64,000 nucleotides of DNA from Mycobacterium stomatepiae (lineage in GTDB: Bacteria > Actinomycetota > Actinomycetes > Mycobacteriales > Mycobacteriaceae): positions 2,294,001 through 2,358,000 of the forward strand of contig NZ_AP022587.1 of assembly GCF_010731715.1 (NCBI RefSeq), given 5' to 3'. Shown here piece by piece: positions 1 to 9,303 of this stretch. The notes beneath the pieces are model-generated. The model was not told the origin of the DNA. It saw nothing but the letters and a program-made list of their open reading frames with translations, and ran no database searches. Position numbers and translations under genes: made by a program. Position 1 is the stretch's first letter. The number at the start of each line of letters is the position of its first letter.

Positions 1-533
1 GAACCGAGCTGGGTGAAGCTGCCGAACAGGCCGCGGCGCCCGGGCGGCGCGTGCTCGACCGAGAGGACGGCGGCACCGCCCCACTCGGCGCCCACGGCCA
101 GCCCCTGCAGCACCCGCAGCGCCGCCAGCAGTGCCGGCGCGAGCAGCCCCGCGGTCGCATAAGTCGGCAGCAGCCCGATCGCGGTCGTGACGAGGCCCAT
201 TGTCAGCAGCGCGACAACCAGAACGGCTTTGCGCCCCAGCCGGTCCCCGTAGTGGCCCGATACCACGGCGCCGATCGGCCGGGCCCCGAACCCTGCCGCG
301 TAGGTGGCGAACGAGGCCAATGTCCCAGCCGTCGACGAAACATGAGGAAAGAACAGCGGCTTGAAAACGAGCGCCGATGCTGTCGCGTACAGATAGAAGT
401 CGTACCACTCGATCGTGGTGCCGATCATGCTGCCCAAAGCGATGGTTCGCAGCTGTTTGCGGGCGCCGGAAGTAGCGGTCGACTCGGTGATGATCACGTG
501 ATCGCAGATTAGCCGCGTTGTCGACGGCGGCAT
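1..533 (-). CDS. MFS transporter, metabolite:H+ symporter (MHS) type, N-terminal part
   Basis: Read from the reverse complement. The gene runs off the left edge of the window, so only about 177 residues are present. It has the features of the metabolite:H+ symporter branch of the major facilitator superfamily: a first membrane helix with TTIEWYDFYLY, then GARPIGA and the loop motif GDRLGRK between helices 2 and 3, and later GAEWGGA. It should sit in the cytoplasmic membrane and import an organic acid, betaine or similar solute; the substrate cannot be told. Start is ATG at 533, with GAGAG about 9 bases upstream; a GTG at 497 in the same frame is an alternative. It is divergent from the amine oxidase starting 50 bases away. 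Confidence 0.85.
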   Translation of the reverse strand, partial: MPPSTTRLICDHVIITESTATSGARKQLRTIALGSMIGTTIEWYDFYLYATASALVFKPLFFPHVSSTAGTLASFATYAAGFGARPIGAVVSGHYGDRLGRKAVLVVALLTMGLVTTAIGLLPTYATAGLLAPALLAALRVLQGLAVGAEWGGAAVLSVEHAPPGRRGLFGSFTQLG

Positions 534-582
534 AGCGTTGCTCTCGCCATGATGCGAACCGCTCTACCGCTGGCACGGCACC

Positions 583-1947
583 ATGCGGTTGACTAGAGGG
601 GTGACAAAGCCGTCGTGGACTGTCGATGTTGTGGTGGTCGGCGCCGGCTTTGCCGGGCTCGTCACGGCGCGAGAGCTGACGCGACAGGGCCACGAAGTGC
701 TGGTTTTCGAGGGCCGCGACCGCGTGGGCGGGCGTTCGTTCACCGGCAGCGTCGCCGGATTGCCGGTGGATATGGGGGGCGCGTTCGTCGGCCCGACCCA
801 GGACGCCGTGCTGGCGCTGGCGGCCGAGCTGCAGATCCCGACCGTACCTACTCACAACACCGGCAAGAACGTCATCCACTGGCGCGGCTGGACCCGGTCC
901 TACCACGGCACCATCCCGAAGCTATCGCTAACCGGATTGCTTGACATCGGACGGCTGCGTTGGCAATTCGCCAGAATCGCCCGCAACATTCCGGTGGACG
1001 CACCCTGGAATGCACGCCGAGCCACCGAGTTGGACGGCGTGTCGTTCGGACAGTGGTTGAGCTCGGTACGCGCCACGGCGTCATCTCGCGACCTGATGGC
1101 CATCATGGCCCGGGTGACCTGGGGATGCGAACTCGATGACGTGTCGATGCTGCACGCGGCGCGCTACATCCGTGCCGCTGGAGGTCTGGACCGGATGCTC
1201 GACACCGAAGACGGGGCCCAGCAGGACCATTTCCCGGGTGGCACCCAGCAGATCGCTCTGGCGGCCGCCGACGAACTGGGCGCGCGTGTCGTGCTGAAGG
1301 CCCCGGTCCGGCGCATCGAGCGGCACGGTGCCGGTGTCACGGTCACCTCCGACGCCGGCACGGCCGACGCCGGCTTCGTCGTCGTCGCGATCCCGCCGGC
1401 CCATCGCGGGGCCATCGAGTTCACTCCCCCACTGCCCGCCGAGTACCAGCAACTGGTCGAGCAATGGCCGCAGGGCCGACTCAGCAAGGCCTTCGCGGCG
1501 TATTCGACGCCGTTTTGGCGGACCAACAGGTGCTCGGGACAGGCGCTCTCCGACCGGGGCCCGGTGTTCATCACGTTCGACGTCAGCCCGCAAGCCGACG
1601 GACCGGGCATCCTGTTGGGCTTTGTCGACGCCCGGGCGTTCGATTCCTTACCCTCCGACCAACGCCGCCGCGACGCACTGCGCTGCTTCGCGTCGCTGTT
1701 CGGCGACGAGGCGCTCAATCCTCTCGACTATACGGATCATCGTTGGGGCACCGAAGATTTCGCTCCGGGCGGCCCGACCGCGGCGGTACCGCCGGGGTCG
1801 TGGACGCGGTTCGGGCGGTGGCTCCGCGAACCGGTCGGGCCTATTCACTGGGCCGGCACCGAGACCGCCGACGAGTGGACCGGATTCTTCGACGGCGCCG
1901 TCCGGTCCGGCCTGCGAGCGGCCGCCGAGATCACCGCCCTGCTATGA
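583..1947 (+). CDS. Flavin-containing amine oxidase (FAD-dependent)
   Basis: 454 residues. The N-terminus has the dinucleotide-binding motif [23 protein letters not shown] followed by the flavoenzyme signature GRDRVGGRS, and the C-terminus has the FAD-contacting segment [19 protein letters not shown]. These place it in the monoamine oxidase/polyamine oxidase family, which oxidises amines to aldehydes or imines with release of hydrogen peroxide. The substrate is unknown. The ATG at 583 is used; a GTG at 601 also fits. The end overlaps the convergent hydrolase gene by 6 bases. A second, Tat-lipoprotein-like family member lies at 3085, so the two may act on related amines in different compartments. 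Confidence 0.88.
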   Translation: MRLTRGVTKPSWTVDVVVVGAGFAGLVTARELTRQGHEVLVFEGRDRVGGRSFTGSVAGLPVDMGGAFVGPTQDAVLALAAELQIPTVPTHNTGKNVIHWRGWTRSYHGTIPKLSLTGLLDIGRLRWQFARIARNIPVDAPWNARRATELDGVSFGQWLSSVRATASSRDLMAIMARVTWGCELDDVSMLHAARYIRAAGGLDRMLDTEDGAQQDHFPGGTQQIALAAADELGARVVLKAPVRRIERHGAGVTVTSDAGTADAGFVVVAIPPAHRGAIEFTPPLPAEYQQLVEQWPQGRLSKAFAAYSTPFWRTNRCSGQALSDRGPVFITFDVSPQADGPGILLGFVDARAFDSLPSDQRRRDALRCFASLFGDEALNPLDYTDHRWGTEDFAPGGPTAAVPPGSWTRFGRWLREPVGPIHWAGTETADEWTGFFDGAVRSGLRAAAEITALL

Positions 1948-2901
1948 GCTGATCTGCGCGATCGGTAGCGTCACCGATTCGGCCAGTAACCGAAGCTGGC
2001 CGGTGACCTCACGGTGGTGCTCCAACATCGAGCAGTGACCGCCGGGCAGCTCGACCAGGCCCAACACGTTGGGCGCGGTGCGAGCGATCGCGCGCGACGC
2101 GGCGATCGGCGTGAGCCGATCGTCTTCGCTGCCGATGACCAGTGTCGGCACCGTCAACCCGGTCAGGTCCAGGTACCGCGAGCCCAGGGATTCGACGAGC
2201 ATCCTCGTGCAACCCCCGCGCCCGGCGGCCGCCGTCTGGGTGAACAAGTCGTGGATGAGTCTGGCGGCGCTCGGGTCGGCGTCCTTGCCGACCGCGAGCA
2301 TCGCGATCAGGGAGCGCGTGGCGATCAGCGCCGGGCCGGGAATCGGGATTCCGCCGAACACGTTTATCAGGCCGCGCGCGGCGAGCGAGCGGGCCGACGA
2401 CAGTTGGCCCGGCACCGAGAGCAGCCTGACTTGGCGGACCAGATCGCCGGTGGTCGTGTTGATCAGTGCGACGGCATCGGCGCGGCGGTGGACCTTGTAA
2501 CGGTAGCGGGCCGACCACGCGGCGATTGTGATCCCGCCCATCGAGTGCCCGGCGATCACCGCGCGCTCGTGCGGCGCCAACGTCGCCTCCAACACGCAAT
2601 CCAGGTCGGAAGCAAGGTGTTTGAGGCTGTATCCGCAGCGCCGCGGCACCCCGCTTCGGCCGTGGCCGCGGTGGTCGAACGCGATCACTCGGTAATCGGC
2701 GGCCAGGGCGGTGATCTGGTAGGCCCATGCCCGGATCGCGCAGGTGATGCCGTGGGTCAGCACGATGGGGTAACCGTCCTCGGGCCCGAAGACCTCTGCG
2801 TGCAGTGGAGTGCCGTCGACCGCGCGGACGCTCAGGATGCGGCTCGGCGGTAAAACGTCGGGCAGCGGATCAACCACGCGTGTCGTTCGCCGAGCACTCA
2901 T
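1942..2901 (-). CDS. Alpha/beta hydrolase
   Basis: 319 residues from the ATG at 2901, which has GGGGAG about 8 bases upstream; the open frame extends further upstream but without a comparable ribosome site. Catalytic triad elements are visible: oxyanion strand VLTHGI, nucleophile elbow GHSMGG, acid region GSEDDRLTP and C-terminal PGGHCSM with the histidine. It is a soluble serine hydrolase of the large esterase/lipase/epoxide-hydrolase group; the substrate cannot be predicted. It sits between two amine oxidases, convergent with the first and divergent from the second, so shared control with the second is possible through the 183-base gap at 2902-3084. Confidence 0.85.
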   Translation of the reverse strand: MSARRTTRVVDPLPDVLPPSRILSVRAVDGTPLHAEVFGPEDGYPIVLTHGITCAIRAWAYQITALAADYRVIAFDHRGHGRSGVPRRCGYSLKHLASDLDCVLEATLAPHERAVIAGHSMGGITIAAWSARYRYKVHRRADAVALINTTTGDLVRQVRLLSVPGQLSSARSLAARGLINVFGGIPIPGPALIATRSLIAMLAVGKDADPSAARLIHDLFTQTAAAGRGGCTRMLVESLGSRYLDLTGLTVPTLVIGSEDDRLTPIAASRAIARTAPNVLGLVELPGGHCSMLEHHREVTGQLRLLAESVTLPIAQISS

Positions 2902-3084
2902 CGCCAGCTCCCCCCGTCGAACACGGCCCCGTCGCCGCGCTCTGGATACGCCGATCCTATAACGGCACGGGCGTCCAACTATGCAATTTCGACCAAACCC
3001 GCGCGCCCGAATCGCAGCACACAAATTGGAGCTAACCGGCAAACCCCGGCACGGCACTGTTTGCCATGTGAGAGGCTAACTGTC

Positions 3085-4470
3085 ATGTCCCCGATGTCCC
3101 GTCGGGCGGTGCTCACAGCAACGATGAGCACGGTCGCTGGCGGGCTGCTGGCTGCCTGCACACCTGGTCAACATTCGGCTCCTCCGCCACACCCGCCGCC
3201 GGAGATCAAACCCGATACTCAGTCCGTCCTGATCGTCGGCGCCGGCATGGCCGGCCTGGCTGCCGCGCGCAACCTGGTCGACGCTGGTTGGCCGGTCCGC
3301 CTGATCGAAGCCCGCGATCGCATCGGCGGCCGCGTCCATACCGTCCGCGACTGGGGCGTGCCGATCGAGATGGGCGCGTCCTGGATCCACGGCACTGCCA
3401 ACGATCCGATGATGGAACTGGCGCGCAAGGCGCATGCCGAGGTCATCCCGACCGACTACTACGGATGGGCGAAGCTCGCAGTGGATCGTCGGCTGGCGCC
3501 GGTCGACTACGACGACGACCATTGGCGCAAGTTCGTCGAACGGGCCTGTGACCGCGTCAGCGGAGGCAGCCTCGCGGCCGCCATCGACGACGCGGCCCGA
3601 CGCGCGGAGCTCTCCAGTTCGGACCGCACCCAGCTGGCGTTCTTCGTCGCCACCGAGATCGAGGACGAGTACGCGGCCGGTGCAGACCAATTGTCCGCCA
3701 AGACGTTTGACACCGGTGATTACGCCGACGGCGATCAGTCCGTGATCACCAACGGATACGACGCCCTGCCGAAGCTGCTGGCCGACGGACTTCAGATCGT
3801 GCTCAACACACCGGTCACCGCGATCACCCGGCGAGAGAACTCCGTCACCGTGCACGCCGGAAACCAATCCTTCGACGGGCCCGCCGTGATCGTCACCGTT
3901 CCCCTTGGGGTGCTCAAGGCCGGTTCGATCGCCTTCGACCCGCCGCTGCCCGACGGACATGCTCGTGCGGTCAATGCGCTGGGATTCGGCGGGCTGTCCA
4001 AGACCTTCTTCCGGTTCGACCGGCGAACGTGGAAGACGGACAACGCCTTTTACCTCTTCATGGGCACCGACCCCGGCGCGTGGGCGCAGTGGTTCACGCT
4101 GTCGAGCAACGCCGGGCCGATCGTGGTGGCGTTCAATGCCGGTGAACGGGGCCGGGCGGTGGAGGCGTCGTCGGTCGCCGATGTGACGACCCGAGCGCTG
4201 CCGATCGCTCGCCAACTGTTCGGCGACGGCATCTCGCCGGTGGAGGTCCGGACATCGAGCTGGAGCACCGACCCGTACGCGCGCGGCAGCTACTCGTTCC
4301 ACGCGCCCGGCTCGGGGATCGACGACCGCCGCCGCCTACGGGAACCGATCAGCGACCGGCTCTACCTGGCCGGCGAGGCCGCCGACACCAAGAATCCGTC
4401 GACCGTGATCGGGGCCTTTGTCAGCGGCCGCTACGCCGCCGACCAATTGATGCGCCGGTTGACGAACTAG
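3085..4470 (+). CDS. Flavin amine oxidase with Tat/lipoprotein-type signal
   Basis: 461 residues from ATG 3085, preceded by GAGAGG at 8 bases. The N-terminus reads MSPMSRRAVLTA and then a hydrophobic stretch ending LLAAC, which is a twin-arginine motif plus a lipobox cysteine, so the protein is probably exported folded and anchored by lipid. The mature part begins the FAD fold with LIVGAGMAGLAAARNL and RDRIGGRVH, and ends with LYLAGEAADTKNPSTVIGAFVSGR, typical of spermine/monoamine oxidases. It would oxidise amines outside the membrane. An upstream in-frame start (3061) would add eight residues before the twin arginine and has no ribosome site. Confidence 0.88.
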   Translation: MSPMSRRAVLTATMSTVAGGLLAACTPGQHSAPPPHPPPEIKPDTQSVLIVGAGMAGLAAARNLVDAGWPVRLIEARDRIGGRVHTVRDWGVPIEMGASWIHGTANDPMMELARKAHAEVIPTDYYGWAKLAVDRRLAPVDYDDDHWRKFVERACDRVSGGSLAAAIDDAARRAELSSSDRTQLAFFVATEIEDEYAAGADQLSAKTFDTGDYADGDQSVITNGYDALPKLLADGLQIVLNTPVTAITRRENSVTVHAGNQSFDGPAVIVTVPLGVLKAGSIAFDPPLPDGHARAVNALGFGGLSKTFFRFDRRTWKTDNAFYLFMGTDPGAWAQWFTLSSNAGPIVVAFNAGERGRAVEASSVADVTTRALPIARQLFGDGISPVEVRTSSWSTDPYARGSYSFHAPGSGIDDRRRLREPISDRLYLAGEAADTKNPSTVIGAFVSGRYAADQLMRRLTN

Positions 4471-4648
4471 CCACGAAATATCAAGGTGTTCAGTAGTTTT
4501 CCAACCCGGTGACCTTGCGCCAACCCGACCGCGTCGTCTCCCAGACCGGGGCCGGCGACGTTGTCTCCGGTCGCCGTCCGCACGCCGCGACGTCGAGTGT
4601 GCGTTCGCGGTTTTCAGTGCGCGTCCACGCCGGGATTTCGGCCTTGAG

Positions 4649-4668
4649 TTCAAGGGGTGGTTGCAACA
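4649..4668 (+). repeat. IS30 left terminal inverted repeat
   Basis: Begins TTCAAGG and ends GGTTGCAACA; pairs with the right end at 5929-5948 with two mismatches. Confidence 0.8.
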
Positions 4669-4688
4669 CTTCGTAGTTAGGGGTGTTG

Positions 4689-5947
4689 ATGACGGGTCAG
4701 CCTCAGTTGTTGGTGGTGCAGCGGCGGTATTGGGATTTGATCGCTGCGGGATGGTCCTCGGAGGATGCCGGGGTGGCGGTCGGCGTGTCGGCGACGTGCG
4801 GTAGCAAGTGGTTTCGCAGGTTTGGTGGTGTGAATCCACGATGGTCAAAGCCTCAAGGACAGCGACGGCCGCGGCTGTCGGCGGATGAGCGTGAACAGAT
4901 CATGATCGGCACCGCGCACGGTGAGTCGATCCGTTCGATGGCGCGCCGGTTGGGCCGGGCGCCGTCGACGATCATGCGCGAGATTGCCCACAACGGTGTC
5001 ATGCGAGGGCATGTGGGCCGTTATCGCGCCCGGTATCGGTTCAGGGCCCGCCGGGCCGGTTGGGACGCGAAGTCGGGCTACTCGGCGCGCATCGCTCAGC
5101 GGCGCAGCGAGCAACGGGCGCGTCGACCCAAGACCGGCAAGTTGGGCCGCTGTGAGCAATTGCGGGCCGAGGTGCAAGCGTTGTTGGTCAACAAGTACAG
5201 CCCCGAACAGATCGCCGGGGTATTGACCGCGACCTATCCTGACCGCCCGGAGATGCAGGTGTCCCACGAAACCATCTACCAGGCGCTTTACGTGCAAGGG
5301 CGCGGAGAACTGCGCCGGGAACTGAGGACATGCCTGCGCACCGGGCGCGCGTTGCGTAAACCGCGCCGACGGGCCCGCGCCGGTGACGGCCGCGGCCGTA
5401 TCAAGGCATGGTCAACATCAGTGAGCGGCCCGCCGAAGCTAACGACCGCGCCGTGCCAGGCCATTGGGAAGGAGACCTGATCATCGGCAAGGACCAGGCC
5501 TCTCAAATCGGCACGCTGGTTGAACGTTCCACCGGATATGTCCGACTGCTGCACCTACCCCATACCCGTAGCGCCGAGGCCGTCGCCGAGGCCATGATCG
5601 CCGCGGTCAAAGACCTGCCCGCCACCTTGCGCCGCACCGTGACCTGGGACCAAGGCCACGAAATGGCCCACCACGCCCGCATCAGCATCGACACCGGCAT
5701 CGAGGTTTACTTCTGCGATCCCCACTCACCCTGGCAGCGCGGTAGCAATGAGAACACCAACGGCCTACTACGGCAATACTTTCCAAAGGGCACCGACCTT
5801 TCGGTGCACGACGCCGAACACCTCGCCTACGTCGCCGACGAACTCAACGGACGACCCCGAAAACGCTTCAACTGGGACAACCCCACCAACCGCCTCAACA
5901 AGCTACTGTCCACCCCGACAGACACAACTGTTGCAACCAAACCTTGA
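4689..5947 (+). pseudogene. IS30-family transposase, frameshifted
   Basis: Two overlapping frames join into one IS30 transposase of about 420 residues. The first part (to about 5405) has the N-terminal helix-turn-helix region including SIRSMARRLGRAPSTIMREI. The second part (from 5408) has the DDE catalytic core: GHWEGDLIIG with the first Asp, TWDQGHEMA with the second, and SPWQRGSNENTNG with the Glu. The break lies at AAGGCATGG (about 5404-5412), where one extra G would restore the reading RIKGMVNISERP; it therefore looks like loss of one G from a GGG run. A programmed shift is less likely since the IS30 family normally uses a single frame. Confidence 0.85.
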
Positions 5948-5948
5948 A
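5929..5948 (-). repeat. IS30 right terminal inverted repeat
   Basis: Reverse complement of the left end with two mismatches; overlaps the stop codon of the transposase. Confidence 0.8.
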
Positions 5949-5981
5949 TCCACCGGCGGTTTTCCCGCCATGGCGCAACAC

Positions 5982-6833
5982 TCAAAGCCGTGATGCCGCC
6001 CGGCCGGCGAGCAGTCGCAGTGCCTCGTCAGATCGTGAACACGGTGCGGCGGTATGGCCGACCAACGACAACCCACCGACGCCGGTGAAGTCGAAGACGT
6101 TGTAGGTCAGCGACAGTTCCCCCACCTCGGGGTGCCGGAATCGCTTGACGCCGTGGCGATGTGCCTTGACGTTGTGCGCGGCCCAGGTGCTGCGGAATTG
6201 CACGCTGCGGGTCGCCAACTCGTCGACCAGGCCGTTGACGCCCGCCGAATCGGGCGAACGTGCCGCTTCGGCTCGCAGCAGCGCAACGACGTCGTCGGCC
6301 TCGCGAGCCCAATCGAGAAAGAACTGATCGGCGGCGGTGTCGAGAAACATGAACCGGGCCAGGTTCGGCGTCGCCTTGGCGCCGGCGAAGACCGGCGCGT
6401 ACAGCGCGCGCCCCAGCGCGTTGGCGGCCACGAGATCGAGGTGGCCGTTGATGACGAGCGCCGGCGCGGTGGCCATGCTGTCCAGCAATGCCTGCACGCC
6501 GTCGGGCATGGCCGTGCCCGCGGAGCGCGCCGGTCGGGTTCGATCGCCCCTGCCGGTGACGGCGCGAACAAGATCGAACAGGTGGGTTTCCTCGGCCTCG
6601 CCGAGCCGCAGGGCTCGGGCCACCGCATGCAGGACGTCGTCGGAGACACCGGCCACATTTCCCGGCTCGACCTGCGTGTAGTAGTCGATGCTCACACCGG
6701 CCAGGTGGGCGACTTCCGCGCGCCGCAACCCGGGCACGCGGCGGCGCCTGCCCGTGGGCAAGCCGACCTGCTCAGGCGTGATTCTCGCCCGGCGGGTCAT
6801 CAAGAAGTCCTTGATGTCCTTGGCGATGTCCAT
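5982..6833 (-). CDS. XRE-type regulator with MmyB-like ligand-binding domain
   Basis: 283 residues. The N-terminus carries a helix-turn-helix (about residues 20-85, RRVPGLRRAEVAHLAGVSIDYY), characteristic of the family in which a DNA-binding domain is followed by a PAS-like MmyB ligand domain; the second half includes PALVINGHLDLVAANALGRALY and a late LTYNVFDFTG. It is probably a cytoplasmic repressor or activator responding to a small hydrophobic ligand. Start ATG 6833 has a weak AGGG 3 bases upstream. It is divergent from the membrane protein/TetR pair and shares with it an intergenic region containing two palindromic operator-like sites. Confidence 0.82.
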   Translation of the reverse strand: MDIAKDIKDFLMTRRARITPEQVGLPTGRRRRVPGLRRAEVAHLAGVSIDYYTQVEPGNVAGVSDDVLHAVARALRLGEAEETHLFDLVRAVTGRGDRTRPARSAGTAMPDGVQALLDSMATAPALVINGHLDLVAANALGRALYAPVFAGAKATPNLARFMFLDTAADQFFLDWAREADDVVALLRAEAARSPDSAGVNGLVDELATRSVQFRSTWAAHNVKAHRHGVKRFRHPEVGELSLTYNVFDFTGVGGLSLVGHTAAPCSRSDEALRLLAGRAASRL

Positions 6834-6878
6834 TGCCCTGGGATACCCCGACCGCGGGCAAACACCCGTGCGCCGCTT

Positions 6879-6917
6879 GACCGACCGATGGTCTTGTAAA
6901 CCGACCAATGGTCGGTT
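6879..6917. promoter_or_regulatory. Tandem palindromic operators between divergent genes
   Basis: A near-perfect palindrome AACCGACC-aat-GGTCGGTT lies at 6899-6917, and a partial copy GACCGACCgatGGTC lies just upstream at 6879-6893. The spacing of about 20 bases puts both on one face of the helix. Size and symmetry suit a TetR-family dimer; the TetR protein at 7385 is the obvious candidate binder. Confidence 0.6.
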
Positions 6918-6948
6918 ATGGTCCTGAAATCCGTCCATGGAGGTCGCC

Positions 6949-7401
6949 ATGAGCCAGCCAGATCCCTCGCAGCTTCGCACCCGGATGTTCGCGCGGGCGT
7001 TCGGGCCGTTTTTCCTGATCGTGCCGTCGATCGTCGCCGTACGAGCGTCCTCACAGGTGCCGGTGCTGTTGAACGAATTCAGCCGTGATCCGATGTGGCA
7101 ATGGGCGCTCGGGGCGATTCTGCTGATGTGGGGCAGCGTCATCATTGCCTTTCACCAATATTGGCGCAGTGTCGCGGCGGTTTTGGTGTCGTTGCTCGGG
7201 TGGTTCCTCGCCATCCGCGGCATCCTGATCCTGGCGATTCCCGATGTCTACGACTCGGCGGGAAAGTCACTGCAAGACAATGCCCTTCCGGTGCTGCGCG
7301 GCATCTTCGCCGGAATCGCGTTGGTTGGCTTGTATCTGACCTACGCTGGCTGGATCGCCAAGCCCGTCGAGCGGGATCGGGCGGATGCCGCGGGTAGTTA
7401 A
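6949..7401 (+). CDS. Small integral membrane protein
   Basis: 150 residues with about four hydrophobic helices (around residues 20-35, 50-70, 80-100 and 120-140). Start ATG 6949 has GGAGG 5 bases upstream. It resembles small four-helix membrane proteins that are often encoded just before a TetR regulator, but no specific family function can be assigned. It overlaps the TetR gene by 17 bases, so the two are translated from one transcript, and the twin palindrome at 6879-6917 lies immediately upstream. Confidence 0.75.
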   Translation: MSQPDPSQLRTRMFARAFGPFFLIVPSIVAVRASSQVPVLLNEFSRDPMWQWALGAILLMWGSVIIAFHQYWRSVAAVLVSLLGWFLAIRGILILAIPDVYDSAGKSLQDNALPVLRGIFAGIALVGLYLTYAGWIAKPVERDRADAAGS

Positions 7402-8089
7402 GCATCCCGACATTCGCCGTGCCGAGATCCTGGATCGCGCCACGGCGCTGTTCGTGGCGCGCGGCTACGACAATGTCAGCCTCAACGATCTGATCGCGCA
7501 TGCCGGTGTCTCCAAAGGCGCCTTCTACCACTGGTTTCCGTCCAAGGAGGCGTTGATCACGACGCTGGCCGAGCGCAGCGCCCGCAGTCAACTCGCGTTC
7601 ATCGAAGAGGCGGCCGCGCACTGCCACGGCAACGCCCTCGATCGGCTCAACACGCTGCTGCAGGCCGGTTTTGACGTCAAGATGCAGACCGGCACCCCCG
7701 AGCAACTGGCCGCGATGGTTTCGCTGCTGCGGCCCGAAAACGCCCACCTGTACGGGCGCATCATCGCGGTGAGCGAAGAGCTGACCCGACCGCTGCTGAC
7801 CCGGTTGATCGCCGATGGAGTGGCCGAAGGCACCTTCCACACGTTCGACGCCGAAGGTGTGGCCGACATGATTCAGGGCCTGGCCGCGCGCCTGAACTCC
7901 AATGTGGTGCAGATCATCGACGCCGCCGACGAGCCCGCCAGACAGCACGCTATCGACGTATTGACCGACAGATGCAAGCTGCACGGGTTGGCCGTCGACC
8001 GGGTTCTCGGGCTAACGGACGGCAGCGTCACCACGCTCAACCGCGCACAGGTCGAAGTCATGGTTGCGGCCTTGGCGCGCGATTACTGA
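7385..8089 (+). CDS. TetR-family transcriptional regulator
   Basis: 234 residues. The first 55 residues form a typical TetR DNA-binding domain (RRAEILDRATALFVARGYDNVSL, then GVSKGAFYHWFPSKEAL). The C-terminal helical ligand domain is variable, so the inducer is unknown. Start ATG 7385 lies inside the end of the preceding membrane-protein gene, indicating translational coupling. It probably represses its own operon by binding the palindromes at 6879-6917 and may also affect the divergent XRE gene. Confidence 0.88.
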   Translation: MPRVVKHPDIRRAEILDRATALFVARGYDNVSLNDLIAHAGVSKGAFYHWFPSKEALITTLAERSARSQLAFIEEAAAHCHGNALDRLNTLLQAGFDVKMQTGTPEQLAAMVSLLRPENAHLYGRIIAVSEELTRPLLTRLIADGVAEGTFHTFDAEGVADMIQGLAARLNSNVVQIIDAADEPARQHAIDVLTDRCKLHGLAVDRVLGLTDGSVTTLNRAQVEVMVAALARDY

Positions 8090-8105
8090 GGCGGCGATTG
8101 GGCAT
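8081..8105 (+). promoter_or_regulatory. Weak SigF-like promoter
   Basis: GATT-N15-GGGCAT, one mismatch in each element against GTTT-N15-GGGTAT, ending 9 bases before the ATG at 8115. Confidence 0.35.
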
Positions 8106-8114
8106 AGCTGATAC

Positions 8115-8465
8115 ATGACGGCATTGCAGACAAACCAGCGCTCGAAGAGCGACACCATCGCCACAGCCATCATGTTCGTGCTCGCCGCGATAGCCGGGGT
8201 CGTAACCGTGTCGTTTTCCTTCTTTTTCGTGATGGCCACCGATTCCTGCACGGCCAACAACTGCGACACATCGGCTCTCGATTGGGCTTATGCCGTGGCG
8301 TGGGGAGGCATCGGGATCGCCGCGATCGTCGGCGTCGGGGGCATCATCATCGCGGCGGCACGCAAACGGGTCATGTGGGTCTGGCCAACCATTGCCCTGG
8401 GGCTGATCATCGTCGCGGTGGTGATCGGTTCAATACTGGCGAACTCGGTTGGCCCGCATCGTTGA
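8115..8465 (+). CDS. Small membrane protein, unknown function
   Basis: 116 residues with three predicted membrane helices: about 20-45 (ATAIMFVLAAIAGVV), 58-80 (WAYAVAWGGIGIAAIV) and 88-110 (VWPTIALGLIIVAVVIG). A short loop between helices 1 and 2 holds two cysteines (SCTANNC), which could form a disulfide on the outer face. No family is recognised. A possible SigF-type promoter lies immediately upstream and would give a nearly leaderless message. It stands alone between the TetR gene and a convergent SRPBCC gene. Confidence 0.7.
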   Translation: MTALQTNQRSKSDTIATAIMFVLAAIAGVVTVSFSFFFVMATDSCTANNCDTSALDWAYAVAWGGIGIAAIVGVGGIIIAAARKRVMWVWPTIALGLIIVAVVIGSILANSVGPHR

Positions 8466-8502
8466 TAAGGGCTAAAGCATTGCGCTACGGCAGAACTCGA
8501 TG

Positions 8503-8937
8503 CTACTTCTCCAGCGCCTGCGCGCATGCGTTGAGGATCGCGAGGAAACTCCCACGCAGTAGCCGCCGGCTGACCGCCTCCAGCACCTTGCCGCCCGCCG
8601 CGGCCGGATGCGTGTAATTGGTCAGCCAGTCGACGTGCGTCACATCGCCCGCGGCCGTGAACGTCAGGGTGCCGCCGTCGTGGTTGAACGGCGGGATCGA
8701 CTTGACGATCAGGTAGCTATAGCTGTGCGGCCGGTCGTAGGCCGTGAGCTCTTCCCGGAAGAAGGTGCCGACGCCGATCACCTCGCGCAGCGCGCCCGGG
8801 CCCGGGCCCGACGTGCCTTTGGCCCAATACCCCTTGAGCGCCAACGGTGCGGCCGCCAGGTGGGCCGGGTCGCTCAGCCAGTCGAAGACCTGGTCCACCG
8901 GTGCTGCGATCGTCCGTTCCACGTGAATCTCGACCAT
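8503..8937 (-). CDS. SRPBCC (START-like) family protein
   Basis: 144 residues from ATG 8937, preceded by GGGAG at 5 bases. The start MVEIHVERTIAAPVDQVFDWLSDPAH is the classic opening of the SRPBCC/polyketide cyclase-like fold used in mycobacteria to bind hydrophobic ligands. The later TFTAAGDVTHVDWL strand and C-terminal amphipathic helix fit the fold. Role is probably binding or modifying a small lipid-like molecule in the cytoplasm; no enzyme activity can be inferred. Confidence 0.8.
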   Translation of the reverse strand: MVEIHVERTIAAPVDQVFDWLSDPAHLAAAPLALKGYWAKGTSGPGPGALREVIGVGTFFREELTAYDRPHSYSYLIVKSIPPFNHDGGTLTFTAAGDVTHVDWLTNYTHPAAAGGKVLEAVSRRLLRGSFLAILNACAQALEK

Positions 8938-9303
8938 CAGAACTCCCGCCTGGCAGTACCGGCAACGACCCGAAGCCATGCTAGTCGCCGGTCGTGTCCA
9001 CTCACGAGCGCGTGACAGCTGGCAACAACGGATATCTTTGCGACAGCATGGATCGCCCCGATCGGGACGGGTCAGATCACTAAGGGGGATTTTGCTGGCA
9101 CCCGTTTGAGTTGGTCACGATTTGGTCACAACGTGCAAATTCTGACTGCCAGGGCTCGCTCGCGGTCAGAATGTCCGTCGAGGCGACCGTTAGCTGCCTG
9201 CGTCGGTCCAGCGTTGCCAACGATCGGCTCAGCTACCTTGGACTTCGGGGAATCGGGAGTCCCCGCGAATCAATTCGGATCGATTCGAAGGGCACAAAAA
9301 CTC
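8938..9303. other. Intergenic region upstream of hemophore gene
   Basis: No gene seen. It holds a direct repeat TTGGTCAC at 9111-9118 and 9122-9129 (11 bases apart, one helical turn) and an inverted repeat ATTCTGAC/GTCAGAAT at 9139-9146 and 9165-9172. These could be regulator sites for the hemophore gene. No IdeR-type iron box is recognised. Confidence 0.4.

Larger units (their letters stand above)
4649..5948. mobile_element. IS30-family insertion sequence
   Basis: A roughly 1.3-kb element bounded by imperfect terminal inverted repeats of about 20 bases (4649-4668 and 5929-5948, 18 of 20 positions matching, both beginning TTCAAGG at the outer edge). Inside is one transposase reading frame of the IS30 type filling almost the whole length. 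No convincing direct target duplication is seen at the edges. It lies between the amine oxidase at 3085 and the XRE regulator at 5982; the 178 bases on its left hold no recognisable gene and may be displaced intergenic DNA. The transposase carries a frameshift, so this copy is probably not autonomous as read. Confidence 0.85.

Noticed and set aside
3076..4302. 408-codon open frame on the minus strand opposite the amine oxidase
   Set aside because: Antisense shadow; the plus strand has an intact FAD protein with signal peptide and ribosome site.
5400..5480. Programmed frameshift in the transposase
   Set aside because: No slippery heptamer is obvious and IS30 transposases use one frame; a missing G explains the break.
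4640..5960. Target-site duplication flanking the IS30 element
   Set aside because: Bases next to the two inverted repeats do not match for two or three positions, so no duplication can be claimed.
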